From assembly GCF_015291625.1 (NCBI RefSeq), contig NZ_CP030047.1, positions 4,402,001-4,466,000 on the forward strand: a stretch of DNA of 64,000 nt, in the 5' to 3' direction. The notes beneath the pieces are model-generated. The model was not told the origin of the DNA and did not search any database. It saw nothing but the letters and a program-made list of their open reading frames with translations. The position numbers were made by a program, and so were the translations under genes. Numbering within the stretch: the first letter of the stretch is position 1; each line of letters begins with the position of its first letter. Source of the DNA: Bradyrhizobium sp. CCBAU 53421 (GTDB lineage: Bacteria; Pseudomonadota; Alphaproteobacteria; Rhizobiales; Xanthobacteraceae). This document shows positions 44,901-52,660 of the stretch, piece after piece.

Positions 44901-45440
44901 GGCGAGGCGCTGCCGCGCGCGGTCGCGATCAATTACGCCAAGCTGCTCGCCTACAAGGACGAGTACGAGGTGGCGCGGCTATTCACCGATGGCCGCTTCG
45001 AGAAGCAGCTGCGCGACCAGTTCGAGGGCGACTTCAAGTTCAACTTCAATCTCGCGCCGCCGATCCTCGGCGGTGGGCTCGATGCGCAGGGCGGTCCGAA
45101 GAAGCGCGCCTTCGGGTCGTGGATGATGTCGGCCTTCAAGGTGATGGCGCGATTCCGTTTCCTGCGCGGGACGCCGCTCGACGTCTTCGGCTACAACGCC
45201 GACCGCAAGCTCGAGCGCGATCTGATCGCGGGCTACGAGAAGGATGTCGCGACGGTGCTGAATTTGCTGTCGCCGCTCAATCACGACATCGCGGTCGAAC
45301 TGCTGTCGCTGCCCGACCGCATCCGCGGCTACGGCCCGGTGAAGGAGAAGGCGATCAAGGAGGCAAAGGTTCGCTACGCGCAACTCGCCGCCGACCTCGC
45401 CAACCCGCCGCCCGCGCCGCGGCAGATGGCGGCGGAGTAG
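41946..45440 (+). CDS. Indolepyruvate:ferredoxin oxidoreductase, fused alpha-beta form
   Basis: 1164 residues. N-terminal TPP-type domains contain GYRGSPLGGYDQQL, GKGPGVDRCGD, YFCSGCPHNTST and GGIGCHFMALW. The middle holds a Cys cluster for Fe-S (VCEGCGDCSVQSNC, then C-x-K-x2-C and FCPS). The C-terminal IorB-like domain has GGVGGTGVLTIGALLG and SGLAQKGGAVLSHV. In aerobes this single-chain enzyme oxidatively decarboxylates indolepyruvate or other aryl pyruvates to aryl-acetyl-CoA. A long antisense frame (41907-44801) over it is a shadow. It is divergent from the cytochrome c gene. Confidence 0.94.
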   Translation: MGINQGPISLDQKYTQGTGHVFMTGIQALVRLPMAQIRRDRAAGLNTAGFISGYRGSPLGGYDQQLFAARKHLEQYNIKFQPGVNEDLAATAIWGSQQLGLSAGAKYDGAVGIWYGKGPGVDRCGDVFRHGNAAGSAKHGGVLCLAGDDHGAKSSTVPHQSDHAFISALMPYLYPSSIHEMIEMGLLGIAMSRYSGCWVGMKVITETVETTAEIDLTDEMTPFIIPADFELPPGGLNIRWPDDRFEQDRRLQDYKGFAAIAFARANKVNRITMDSPNARYGIMASGKSYEDIRQALRELGVTPEIAAKIGLRLYKIGMPWPLEPEGVRNFAVGLEEIFIVEERREIVENQVKQELFNWRDDVRPRIVGKMDDHDKRFLTFAAELSVASLASSLTERLLRLNLNPEIAEMLRAKADWFNGRQSSQMQATAPVSRTPYFCSGCPHNTSTKVPEGSRALGGIGCHFMALWMNRSTETFTHMGGEGVPWVGIAPFTNENHIFANLGDGTYFHSGILAIRQSIASKANITYKILYNDAVAMTGGQRHDGDLSPQQITFQLHAEGIREIYLVSENPAAYPADTIAPGVKLFHRDELENVQKMCRDTKGTSAIVFVQTCAAEKRRRRKRGQMEDPARRVLINPAVCEGCGDCSVQSNCISVEPLETELGRKRTINQSTCNKDYSCVKGFCPSFVTVDGGTLKRRAPTELGDIGVLPEPASKPALDRPYNIAVGGVGGTGVLTIGALLGMAAHIEGKASMILDMSGLAQKGGAVLSHVRLSEHTADVTCSRIVTGTADLVLAADEVVAVSKDTITLCEASRTVGIINSHIIPTADFILNRDFNFQSRKVNSVLETELRKDSAFFDFTKPAEALLGDSIATNIMMMGFAYQRGLLPLSADSIQQAIEVNGVSIKMNTQAFQLGRLAAADPARLAAMMKGQDDDAAPVRSLDAMSLDEIITHRMGLLTDYQNARLAKRYRKLVDQVREAATKGGYGEALPRAVAINYAKLLAYKDEYEVARLFTDGRFEKQLRDQFEGDFKFNFNLAPPILGGGLDAQGGPKKRAFGSWMMSAFKVMARFRFLRGTPLDVFGYNADRKLERDLIAGYEKDVATVLNLLSPLNHDIAVELLSLPDRIRGYGPVKEKAIKEAKVRYAQLAADLANPPPAPRQMAAE

Positions 45441-45545
45441 GGCTGGCGCGCAAGCTGCGCGAATTCGTCAAGCCATACAACTTGCGGTGATGTGGCCCGC
45501 CGGGTACAGAAGCAGGCGAGGGTAACGGTCGGATGCGAGTACAGC

Positions 45546-46580
45546 ATGACGGTACGTGGTCTTCTGATCCTGGGCTTCATTGTGCCCGTGCTGGTGGTAT
45601 TGGGACTCTACTGGAACCAGCACGGCATCGAGCGCGTGATGCGAGACGGCTATGTCACGACGGGAACGATCACGTCGGCGGCGCAAACGTCTTCAAGGTT
45701 TCCCATCTCATTTGACGACGGATGGCCGCGCTATGTCGACGAGCCTTTGTCCGTTGGATTGCGCTGGATCGGAAAGGACGGCGTTGAGCGAACGCGGACG
45801 GGCATCGGAGTGAGCGGTGCCTTTGCGGCGCGCATTCTGGTCGGCAATCAAGTCAAGCTCGTTCCGGCAGCCATTCGCACGATCGACGACGAGTCGTCTC
45901 TCCCGGTCGTGATCGAGGATGCGAATGACCGCTTGCAGGATATCCGATCAAAGTCCGGCTTCATGGAGAAATTGGCGGCGTTTTTCGCCGTCGTGCTCGT
46001 CGCGTTGATTGCCTGGCAGAAGTGGTCGGCGCAACAGTGCAGTCCCGGCCCGGCGGAAGCCGGGCAATGGCAACCACGCCGATTTCCCGTCTATCTGGCG
46101 CTGATGACAGCCGTGTCGCTTCCGTTCGGAGCTTATATGATCGTCAGCTCATATTTGGAGCAGGGCGCGGCCGCAGAAATGCTCGACCACGGTGACGAAG
46201 CCAGCGCCGATATCACCCGTGCGGTCGCTGAGGTGCAGAAGGCAGGGGCCGCCCCGAGCTATCTCGTTACGTTGGCGTGGACCGACAAGAGCGGACAGCG
46301 GCAAACGTTCGGGCCTACTCATATCAGCGCCGGGTTCTGGCAGCAGATTACGCGCAATGACGTCCAGACGGTCACGAAGACGAAGATACGTTATCTTGAA
46401 GGTCGACCGACTGTTCGCCCGCTCATCGTCGGCGACACTGCCGAACGGCTCTTTCAAGACCGCGTCGGAGTGACGAGCGGAGCGGTTTTCCTTGTCCTTG
46501 GTTTGGTCCTGGCCGGGCTGACGACGTGGCGTTTTCGCGCGAACGCGCATGCCGCTTCTTTGCCGCCTGCCGGAACATAG
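45546..46580 (+). CDS. DUF3592-like membrane protein
   Basis: 344 residues from the ATG at 45546 (an upstream in-frame start at 45492 has no better ribosome site). Hydrophobic segments are at about 5-22, 150-170, 190-210 and 315-335. Two soluble repeats (RYVDEPLSVGLRWIGKDGVERTR and APSYLVTLAWTDKSGQRQTFGP) between pairs of helices fit DUF3592. The function is unknown. GC is lower than in the neighbouring oxidoreductase gene, and the gene is probably accessory. Confidence 0.78.
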   Translation: MTVRGLLILGFIVPVLVVLGLYWNQHGIERVMRDGYVTTGTITSAAQTSSRFPISFDDGWPRYVDEPLSVGLRWIGKDGVERTRTGIGVSGAFAARILVGNQVKLVPAAIRTIDDESSLPVVIEDANDRLQDIRSKSGFMEKLAAFFAVVLVALIAWQKWSAQQCSPGPAEAGQWQPRRFPVYLALMTAVSLPFGAYMIVSSYLEQGAAAEMLDHGDEASADITRAVAEVQKAGAAPSYLVTLAWTDKSGQRQTFGPTHISAGFWQQITRNDVQTVTKTKIRYLEGRPTVRPLIVGDTAERLFQDRVGVTSGAVFLVLGLVLAGLTTWRFRANAHAASLPPAGT

Positions 46581-46816
46581 CCGCGGGCGGGCGGGGAGCG
46601 TTTGCGCCGCTCCCACGATGTGCACTCGGATCGCGATGACCGCATGCTCCGCGTTACCCACGCGCCGAGCGCGCGGGCCGACACGACTGCCAACCACGAT
46701 CGCATCCGCGCAGCCTGAGGATAACAGTCTCGCCTGACGGAATATTTCCGCGCTTGCCAAGGTCGCGCCGCCGGTTCAGAAAAACGCTGGAGCGAGAAAC
46801 GCCAGCGGAGAGCGAT

Positions 46817-47974
46817 TTGACCATCAAGGGCAAGGCCTACATTGCCGGGATCTACGAACATCCCACCCGGCATGCACCCGATAAATCAACAGCACAGCTA
46901 CACGCCGAGGTCGCCAAGGGCGCGATCGAGGATGCCGGGCTCACCAAGGACGACATCGACGGCTATTTCTGCGCCGGCGACGCGCCGGGCGGGCTGTGGC
47001 CGATGGTCGATTACCTCGGCCTCAACACCAAGAAGCTGCGTCACGTCGACTCCACCGAGACCGGTGGCTGTTCCTACCTGATCCATCTCGGCCACGCCGC
47101 CGAGGCGATCGCCGCGGGCAAGTGCTCGGTCGCGCTGGTCACGCTGGCGGGCAAGCCGCGCACCGGTCCGATGCCGCCGCGCGCCTCCGGCGCCGAGGCC
47201 GATTTCGAACTGGCCTACGGGGCTACCACGCACAATGCCTATGGCATGTGTGCCATGCGCCATATGCACGACTACGGCACCACCTCCGAGCAGCTCGCCT
47301 GGATCAAGGTCGCGGCCTCGCATCACGCGCAATACAATCCGCATGCGATGCTGAAGGAGGTCGTCACGGTCGAGGACGTGCTGAACTCGCCGATGATCTC
47401 CGATCCGCTGCACCGGATGGATTGCTGTGTCGTCACCGACGGCGGCGGCGCGATGATCGTCACCACCCCGGAGATCGCCAAGAGCCTGAAGAAGCCACTG
47501 GTGCGCTTGATCGGCCACGGCGAGGCGGCGAAGGGCCCGCGCGGCGGCAAGGATCTCGATCTGACTTACTCCGCCGGCGTGTGGTCCGGCCCGCGCGCCT
47601 TCGAGGAAGCCGGCGTCACGCCGAAGGACATCAAATACGCCTCGATCTATGACAGCTTCACCATCACGGTGCTGATGCAGCTCGAGGATCTCGGCTTCTG
47701 CAAGAAGGGCGAGGGCGGCAAGTTCGTCGCCGACGGCAATCTGATTTCGGGCGTCGGCAAGCTGCCGTTCAATACTGACGGCGGCGGCCTGTGCAGCAAC
47801 CATCCCGTCAATCGCGGCGGCATGACGAAAATCCTCGAGGCGGTGCGCCAATTGCGCGGCGAGGCGCATCCGAAGGTGCAGGTGAAGAACTGCGACCTCG
47901 CGATCGCCCACGGCACCGGCGGTCTGCTCGGCGTTCGCCACGCCGCCTCAACCTGCATTCTGGAGCGTGCGTGA
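46817..47974 (+). CDS. SCP2-type thiolase / lipid-transfer-like acyl-CoA acetyltransferase
   Basis: 385 residues from a TTG at 46817, favoured because GGAGAG lies just upstream and LTIKGKAYIAGIYEH is the normal family start; an in-frame ATG at 46754 gives an unusual basic extension. Thiolase-fold features include TETGGCSYLIHLGHAAEAIAAG, YDSFTITVLMQLEDLGFC, GGLCSNHPVNRGG and AIAHGTGG. It could cleave 3-ketoacyl-CoA (thiolase) or act as a retro-aldolase with a DUF35 partner, as shown for actinobacterial Ltp2. Its stop overlaps the next start by one base (TGATG). Confidence 0.9.
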   Translation: MTIKGKAYIAGIYEHPTRHAPDKSTAQLHAEVAKGAIEDAGLTKDDIDGYFCAGDAPGGLWPMVDYLGLNTKKLRHVDSTETGGCSYLIHLGHAAEAIAAGKCSVALVTLAGKPRTGPMPPRASGAEADFELAYGATTHNAYGMCAMRHMHDYGTTSEQLAWIKVAASHHAQYNPHAMLKEVVTVEDVLNSPMISDPLHRMDCCVVTDGGGAMIVTTPEIAKSLKKPLVRLIGHGEAAKGPRGGKDLDLTYSAGVWSGPRAFEEAGVTPKDIKYASIYDSFTITVLMQLEDLGFCKKGEGGKFVADGNLISGVGKLPFNTDGGGLCSNHPVNRGGMTKILEAVRQLRGEAHPKVQVKNCDLAIAHGTGGLLGVRHAASTCILERA

Positions 47975-48363
47975 TGTCTGAAGCCAAGAAGTACAATGCC
48001 CCGGTGACCAACCCGGAGACGGCGCCGTTCTGGGAAGCGGCGAAGGCGGGCAAGTTCATGATCAAGCGCTGCACCACCTGCGGCGAAGCGCATTACTTCC
48101 CGCGCGCGATCTGTCCGTTCTGCTTCTCCGACAAGACGGTGTGGGAAGAGTCGAGCGGTGAGGCCACGGTCTACACCTACAGCCTGATGCGCAAGTCGCC
48201 GACCGGTCCGTATGCGATCGCCTATGTGACGCTGAAGGAAGGTCCGTCGCTGCAGACCAACATCGTCGATTGCGATCTGGAGCAGGTGAAGATCGGCCAG
48301 AAGGTCAAGGTGGTGTGGAAGCCGACTGACGGCGCGCCGCTGCCGTTCTTCACGCCTGCCTAA
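47974..48363 (+). CDS. DUF35 OB-fold zinc-ribbon protein, thiolase partner
   Basis: 129 residues. An N-terminal zinc ribbon with two CxxC pairs (CTTCGEAHYFPRAICPFC) precedes an OB-fold (VYTYSLMRKSPTGPYAIAYV...). DUF35 proteins bind acyl-CoA and form complexes with SCP2-like thiolases or aldolases. The ATG overlaps the thiolase stop by one base, so the two are very probably made together. A palindromic repeat (R4) follows before the hydratase gene. Confidence 0.93.
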   Translation: MSEAKKYNAPVTNPETAPFWEAAKAGKFMIKRCTTCGEAHYFPRAICPFCFSDKTVWEESSGEATVYTYSLMRKSPTGPYAIAYVTLKEGPSLQTNIVDCDLEQVKIGQKVKVVWKPTDGAPLPFFTPA

Positions 48364-48374
48364 GCCTAAGAAGT

Positions 48375-48526
48375 ACCTTCTCCCCTTGTGGGAGAAGGTG
48401 CGGCCGAAGGCCGCCGGATGAGGGGTTCTCTCCACGAGAGAGATGTATCTGCGGAGGCAACCCCTCACCCAAACGAGTTTGTGGCTGATGTCCGTGCAGC
48501 CCTCTCCCACAGGGGGAGAGGGCGTA
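48375..48526. repeat. Dispersed palindromic repeat R4, copy 2
   Basis: First hairpin ACCTTCTCCC at 48375-48384 with 48390-48399; last hairpin CCCTCTCCC at 48500-48508 with 48514-48522. GATGAGGGG and CCCCTCACCC blocks lie between, as in copy 1 at 26584-26782. It occupies the gap between the DUF35 and hydratase genes of one operon. Confidence 0.85.
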
Positions 48527-48573
48527 GTAACGGGCGCCGCGCCGATAAGAATGCATTCGGGGAGAAAACAACA

Positions 48574-49434
48574 ATGCCAATCGTGTACGAACAGCTGATG
48601 GCCCTGAAGAATCTCGGCCAGAAATACAGCTACGCTGATCGCGACGTGATGCTCTATGCCTACGGCATCGGTCTCGGCGCCGATCCGATGGACGAGAAGG
48701 AGCTCGCCTTCGTCAATGAGGGCGTGCTGACGCCGCGCCCGCTCAAGGTGGTGCCGACGTTTGCCTCGGTCGCGGCCTGGGGCGCCGGCCCCGGCGAGAT
48801 GAACCTCAACCGCGTGATGGTGGTCGACGGCGAGCGCGACATCACCTTCCACAAGCCGTTCGCGACCGCGGCCCACATCACTGCCGACTCGACCGTGCTC
48901 GACGTGTTCGACAAGGGCAAGGACAAGGGCGCGGTGATCCGCCACCAGACCGTGCTGAAGGACGAGAAGGGCGACAAGCTCGCCACGCTGGTGGCCTCGC
49001 GCTTCGCCCGAGGCGATGGCGGCTTCGGCGGCCCGTCGGACGGTCAGCCCGAGCCGCACAAGGTGCCGGAGCGCGCGCCGGACAAGGTGGTCGACATCAC
49101 GACGCGGCCCGATCAGGCGCTGATCTACCGCTTGTGCGGCGACCGCAACCCGCTGCACTCCGATCCGGAGTTCGCCAAGAAGGCCGGCTTCCCGCGGCCG
49201 ATCTTGCACGGCATGTGCACCTACGGCATCACCTGCCGCGGCGTGCTGCAGACCTATGCCGATTACGATCCATCCGCCTTCAAGCAGCACGCGGCGCGGT
49301 TCTCCTCGCCGGTGTTTCCCGGCGAGACCGTGACGATGGAATTGTGGAAGGACGGCAACGTGGTGTCGTTCGAGGCCAAGGTGAAGTCGCGCGGCGTCAC
49401 CGTGATCAAGAGCGGCAAGACGGTGCTGGCGTAG
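48574..49434 (+). CDS. Enoyl-CoA hydratase 2 (MaoC double hot-dog, MFE-2 hydratase-like)
   Basis: 286 residues from the ATG at 48574 (GGGGAGA upstream). The hydratase 2 signature is LIYRLCGDRNPLHSDPEFA, with the catalytic Asp and His, followed by FPRPILHGMCTYG. The N-terminal half (KYSYADRDVMLYAYGIG, then a cluster FHKPFATAAHI) matches the inactive hot-dog of MFE-2. It should hydrate trans-2-enoyl-CoA to (3R)-hydroxyacyl-CoA. The length and plan match the central domain of human peroxisomal MFE-2. The next gene encodes the matching dehydrogenase. Confidence 0.92.
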   Translation: MPIVYEQLMALKNLGQKYSYADRDVMLYAYGIGLGADPMDEKELAFVNEGVLTPRPLKVVPTFASVAAWGAGPGEMNLNRVMVVDGERDITFHKPFATAAHITADSTVLDVFDKGKDKGAVIRHQTVLKDEKGDKLATLVASRFARGDGGFGGPSDGQPEPHKVPERAPDKVVDITTRPDQALIYRLCGDRNPLHSDPEFAKKAGFPRPILHGMCTYGITCRGVLQTYADYDPSAFKQHAARFSSPVFPGETVTMELWKDGNVVSFEAKVKSRGVTVIKSGKTVLA

Positions 49435-49435
49435 C

Positions 49436-49560
49436 TCTCGTGCCCCGGACGCAGCGCAGCGCGCAAAGCGGTGCGGTGCAGAGCCGGGGCCAGTCGCCGG
49501 GCGTGGGTCCCGGCTCCGCGACGCAGCGTTTCACGCTGCATCGCGTCCGGAACAACGATA
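49436..49560. repeat. Dispersed GC-rich repeat R7
   Basis: Starts near CTCTCGTGCCCCGGACGCAGC and ends CGCGTCCGGAAC, with inverted GTGCCCCGGACG-type and GGGTCCCGGCTC-type parts. It fills the gap between the hydratase and dehydrogenase genes. It is an intergenic element of Bradyrhizobium style; only one copy was seen here. Confidence 0.7.
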
Positions 49561-49577
49561 AAAACGGAGAAACGACC

Positions 49578-50456
49578 ATGGGATTACTCGACGGCAAGGT
49601 AGCGCTGATCACGGGCGCCGGCGGCGGACTTGGTGAGGCCTACGCAAAACTGTTTGCGCGCGAGGGCGCGGCCGTGGTGGTCAATGACCTCGGCGGACCG
49701 CGCGACGGCTCGGGCTCGGACAAGTCGATGGCCGACAAGGTGGTCGATGCGATCAAGGCCGAGGGCGGCCGCGCGGTCGCCAACGGCGCCGACATCTCGA
49801 CGCTCGCCGGCGGTCAGTCGGTGTTCGACGACGCCATCAAGCATTTCGGCCGCGCCGACATCCTGGTCAACAATGCCGGCATCCTGCTCGACGAGACCTT
49901 CCACAAGGCCAAGGAAGCCAACTGGGACAGGGTGATGAAGGTGCATCTGAAGGGCACCTTCTGCTGCACCCAGCCAGTGTTCAAATGGATGCGCGACAAT
50001 GGCGGCGGCGTCATCGTCAACACGTCCTCGACCTCGGGCCTGATCGGCAATTTCGGCCAGACCAATTACGGCGCTGCCAAGGGCGGCATCTGGGGCCTTT
50101 CCAACGTGCTGGCGATCGAGGGCCGCAAGTACAACATCCGGATCTGGACGCTGGCGCCGGGTGCCTTGACCCGCATGACGGCAGACCTGCCCCGCTACAA
50201 GGAGAATCCGGGCGCCGCGCTCGGGCCCGACGGCATCGCGCCGGCCGTGCTTTACATGGTCAGCGATTTGTCGGGCGACCAGACCGGCAAGGTTCTCGGC
50301 GTCTCGGGCCCACGCGGCGTCCGCGAGATGCGGATGATGGAAATGGAGGGCTGGAAGCCGCCCTTTACCGGCTGGAAGGCCGAGGACATCGTCGCCAACG
50401 CCAAGGACATCTTCTTCTCCGAAGAGCAGATCAAGATGGGCGCGCGGCGGTTCTGA
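49578..50456 (+). CDS. Short-chain dehydrogenase, MFE-2-type (3R)-hydroxyacyl-CoA dehydrogenase-like
   Basis: 292 residues. Rossmann motif TGAGGGLG, NNAG, and catalytic Ser-Tyr-Lys in TSSTSG and NYGAAKGG. VVVNDLGG after the first helix, NFGQTNYGAAK and LAIEGRKYNI are the close hallmarks of the peroxisomal MFE-2 dehydrogenase domain. It would oxidise the product of the preceding hydratase 2 with NAD+. The C-terminal part beyond residue 250 (EMEGWKPPFTGW...IFFSEEQIKMG) is not in MFE-2. Confidence 0.93.
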   Translation: MGLLDGKVALITGAGGGLGEAYAKLFAREGAAVVVNDLGGPRDGSGSDKSMADKVVDAIKAEGGRAVANGADISTLAGGQSVFDDAIKHFGRADILVNNAGILLDETFHKAKEANWDRVMKVHLKGTFCCTQPVFKWMRDNGGGVIVNTSSTSGLIGNFGQTNYGAAKGGIWGLSNVLAIEGRKYNIRIWTLAPGALTRMTADLPRYKENPGAALGPDGIAPAVLYMVSDLSGDQTGKVLGVSGPRGVREMRMMEMEGWKPPFTGWKAEDIVANAKDIFFSEEQIKMGARRF

Positions 50457-50462
50457 TGTATA

Positions 50463-50569
50463 CCGTCATTCCGGGGCGACGCGTCAGCGTCGAACCCCAA
50501 TGCGCAATCGCGCATTGTGGAATCTCGAGGTTCCGGGCCTGGTGCTGGCGCACCATCCCGGAACGACGG
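50463..50569. repeat. Dispersed palindromic repeat R6
   Basis: Outer arms CGTCATTCCGGGGCG and CATCCCGGAACGACG; inner 8-bp stem CAATGCGC with GCGCATTG. It sits between the dehydrogenase and DHDPS-family genes. One copy in this window. Confidence 0.85.
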
Positions 50570-50589
50570 ACCAGAGGATAGATGCCCAA

Positions 50590-51546
50590 ATGACAAAACT
50601 CACCGCCCAGGCCGCAGGAACCTTTGCGATCGCGCCGACCCCGTTTCACGACGACGGCCGGATCGACGAGACATCGATCGACCGGCTGACCGATTTCTAC
50701 ACCGAGGTCGGCTGCGACGGCGTCACGGTGCTTGGCATTTTGGGCGAGGCGCCGAAGCTCGACGCCGCCGAGGCCGAGCAAGTTGCGCTGCGCTTCGTCA
50801 AGCGCGCCAAGAAGCTTCAGGTGATCGTCGGCGTCTCGGCGCCGGGTTTTGCCACGATGCGCTCGCTGGCCAAGAAGTCGATGGATGCCGGTGCCGCCGG
50901 CGTCATGATCGCGCCGCCGCCGCATCTGCGCACCGACGACCAGATCATCGGTTACTTCAAGCAAGCGCAGGAAGCGATCGGCGACGACGTTCCGTGGGTG
51001 CTGCAGGATTATCCGCTGACGCTCACCGTCGTGTTCACGCCCGCAGTGATCCGCAAGATCGTGATGGATTCACCGTCCTGCGTGATGCTTAAGCACGAGG
51101 ACTGGCCGGGCCTCGAGAAGATCTCGACCTTGCGCAACTTCCAGAAGGACGGCTCGCTGCGGCCGCTGTCGATCCTGGTCGGCAATGGCGGGCTGTTCCT
51201 CGATTTCGAGATGGAGCGCGGCGCCGACGGCGCGATGACCGGTTACGCCTTCCCCGAACTCCTGATCGACGTCGTCAATCTGTCCAAGGCAGGCAAGCGC
51301 GATGCGGCGCATGATCTGTTCGACGCGCATCTGCCGCTGATCCGCTACGAGCAGCAGCCCGGCGTCGGCCTCACGGTGCGCAAATACGTGCTGCAGAAGC
51401 GCGGTATCATCTCCTCCAGCGCCCAGCGCAAGCCGGGTGCCGTGATCACGGCGCAGGCGAGGGCGGAGGTCGACTATCTGCTTTCCCGCGTGGCGCGCGT
51501 CGATCGCCGCGCCAATCTGCAACCGCAATCCAGTGCAGCAGGATAA
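50590..51546 (+). CDS. Dihydrodipicolinate synthase/N-acetylneuraminate lyase-family protein
   Basis: 318 residues from the ATG at 50590; the upstream frame runs through repeat R6. TIM-barrel class I aldolase features: FAIAPTPFHDDGRID, GVTVLGILGEAPKL (GxxGE), VLQDYPLT with the conserved Tyr, and a Schiff-base Lys in CVMLKHEDWPG. DapA itself is usually about 292 residues and reads GTTGE, so this is a paralogue that cleaves or condenses another pyruvate-like substrate. It follows the beta-oxidation genes in the same direction and precedes the Nudix gene by two bases. Confidence 0.9.
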   Translation: MTKLTAQAAGTFAIAPTPFHDDGRIDETSIDRLTDFYTEVGCDGVTVLGILGEAPKLDAAEAEQVALRFVKRAKKLQVIVGVSAPGFATMRSLAKKSMDAGAAGVMIAPPPHLRTDDQIIGYFKQAQEAIGDDVPWVLQDYPLTLTVVFTPAVIRKIVMDSPSCVMLKHEDWPGLEKISTLRNFQKDGSLRPLSILVGNGGLFLDFEMERGADGAMTGYAFPELLIDVVNLSKAGKRDAAHDLFDAHLPLIRYEQQPGVGLTVRKYVLQKRGIISSSAQRKPGAVITAQARAEVDYLLSRVARVDRRANLQPQSSAAG

Positions 51547-51548
51547 TC

Positions 51549-52370
51549 ATGACCGAGATCGTTGCCCCGCGCCTTGCGTCGACCGTTTTGCTGCTGCGTG
51601 ACGGAGCGCCGTCCGATGTCGACGGCAAGAGACGCGACGAAATCGAAGTCTTCATGATGGTCCGCCATCACCAGATCGAGTTCAACTCGGGTGCGCTGGT
51701 GTTCCCAGGTGGCAGCGTCGACAAGAACGACAAGGAGATCGCCGCCGATCCCGCGCTCTATTCGGGCGGGGAAGGTCTCGACGGCGACGCGCTCGGCTTC
51801 CGCATCGCGGCGATCCGCGAGACCTTCGAGGAGAGCGGCATCCTGCTGGCGCGGCCGCTCGGGTCGAAAGACCTGGTCGATGCAAAGCGCGCGAACGAGA
51901 TCGCGACCGCGCATCGCGCGGCGCTGAACGAAGGCAAGATCAGCTTCCTCAAGGTGTTGTCAGACAACGGCATGGTGCTCGCGCTCGACGAACTCGTGCC
52001 CTATGCGCACTGGATTACGCCGGAAGGCATGCCGAAGCGCTTCGACACCTGGTTCTTCCTCGCCGCCGCGCCGCCCGAGCAGCTCGGCGCCCATGACGGC
52101 AAGGAATCGACCGACTCGATCTGGGTGTCGACGCGGGAGGCGCTTGAAGGTGGCGAGACCGGCCGCTTCAAGCTGCCGTTCCCGACCACGCGAAACCTTA
52201 TCCGGCTCGGCAAGCAGCCGAACGTCGGCGCCGCGCTCGCCGACAGCAGGGGCAAGCCGATCGTCACTGTCATGCCCGTGATGACCAAGACCGCCACCGG
52301 CCGCCAGCTCCGCATCCCCAAGGAAGCCGGCTACGACGGTGAGGTATTCGACGTCGGAGCGCTGGGGTAG
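51549..52370 (+). CDS. Nudix hydrolase with an insertion in the Nudix box (NUDT19-like)
   Basis: 273 residues. GALVFPGGSVDKND starts the Nudix region, but RETFEESGIL (Arg90, Glu91, Glu94, Glu95) comes about 36 residues after GG, longer than in ordinary Nudix enzymes. Such an insertion is known for NUDT19/RP2p, a peroxisomal CoA diphosphatase. A role in CoA or acyl-CoA turnover fits the preceding genes but is inference. AGGATAAT precedes the ATG, two bases after the previous stop. Confidence 0.88.
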   Translation: MTEIVAPRLASTVLLLRDGAPSDVDGKRRDEIEVFMMVRHHQIEFNSGALVFPGGSVDKNDKEIAADPALYSGGEGLDGDALGFRIAAIRETFEESGILLARPLGSKDLVDAKRANEIATAHRAALNEGKISFLKVLSDNGMVLALDELVPYAHWITPEGMPKRFDTWFFLAAAPPEQLGAHDGKESTDSIWVSTREALEGGETGRFKLPFPTTRNLIRLGKQPNVGAALADSRGKPIVTVMPVMTKTATGRQLRIPKEAGYDGEVFDVGALG

Positions 52371-52402
52371 TTCCGCGATCGGTCATCCCGAGTGCTGACG
52401 CG

Positions 52403-52559
52403 TGCGTGACTTACAGGCGGCGCAACAAATTCGGTGTCGTCCCGGCGCAGGCCGGGACCCATAACCACCAATCCGCATTGTTGTGCGAAGCTGGGACCAC
52501 AGCTTTCTCTAACAACACAACCCTGTGGTAATGGGTCCCGGCCTTCGCCGGGACGACGT
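52403..52559. repeat. Dispersed palindromic repeat R2, copy 2
   Basis: Shares with copy 1 (32915-33070) the leader GACTTACAGGCGGCGCAAC, the arms GTCGTCCCGGCGCAGGCCGG and GGCCTTCGCCGGGACGACG, and the interior ACCACAGCTTT. It lies between the Nudix and EamA genes. Confidence 0.88.
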
Positions 52560-52660
52560 TGGAAGGAGAAGCGCTTCCCCCACACTTCGGCCTGAAGCGA
52601 AGTATCGCCGCCTCCCACCGATGTAGCTTCTGTCTCAACCATCGAGACGGAATCCGCTGC

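Noticed and set aside
46898..49290. Long leftward frames over the thiolase and hydratase genes
   Set aside because: Shadows of well-supported genes; they also cross repeat R4 without signs of coding.
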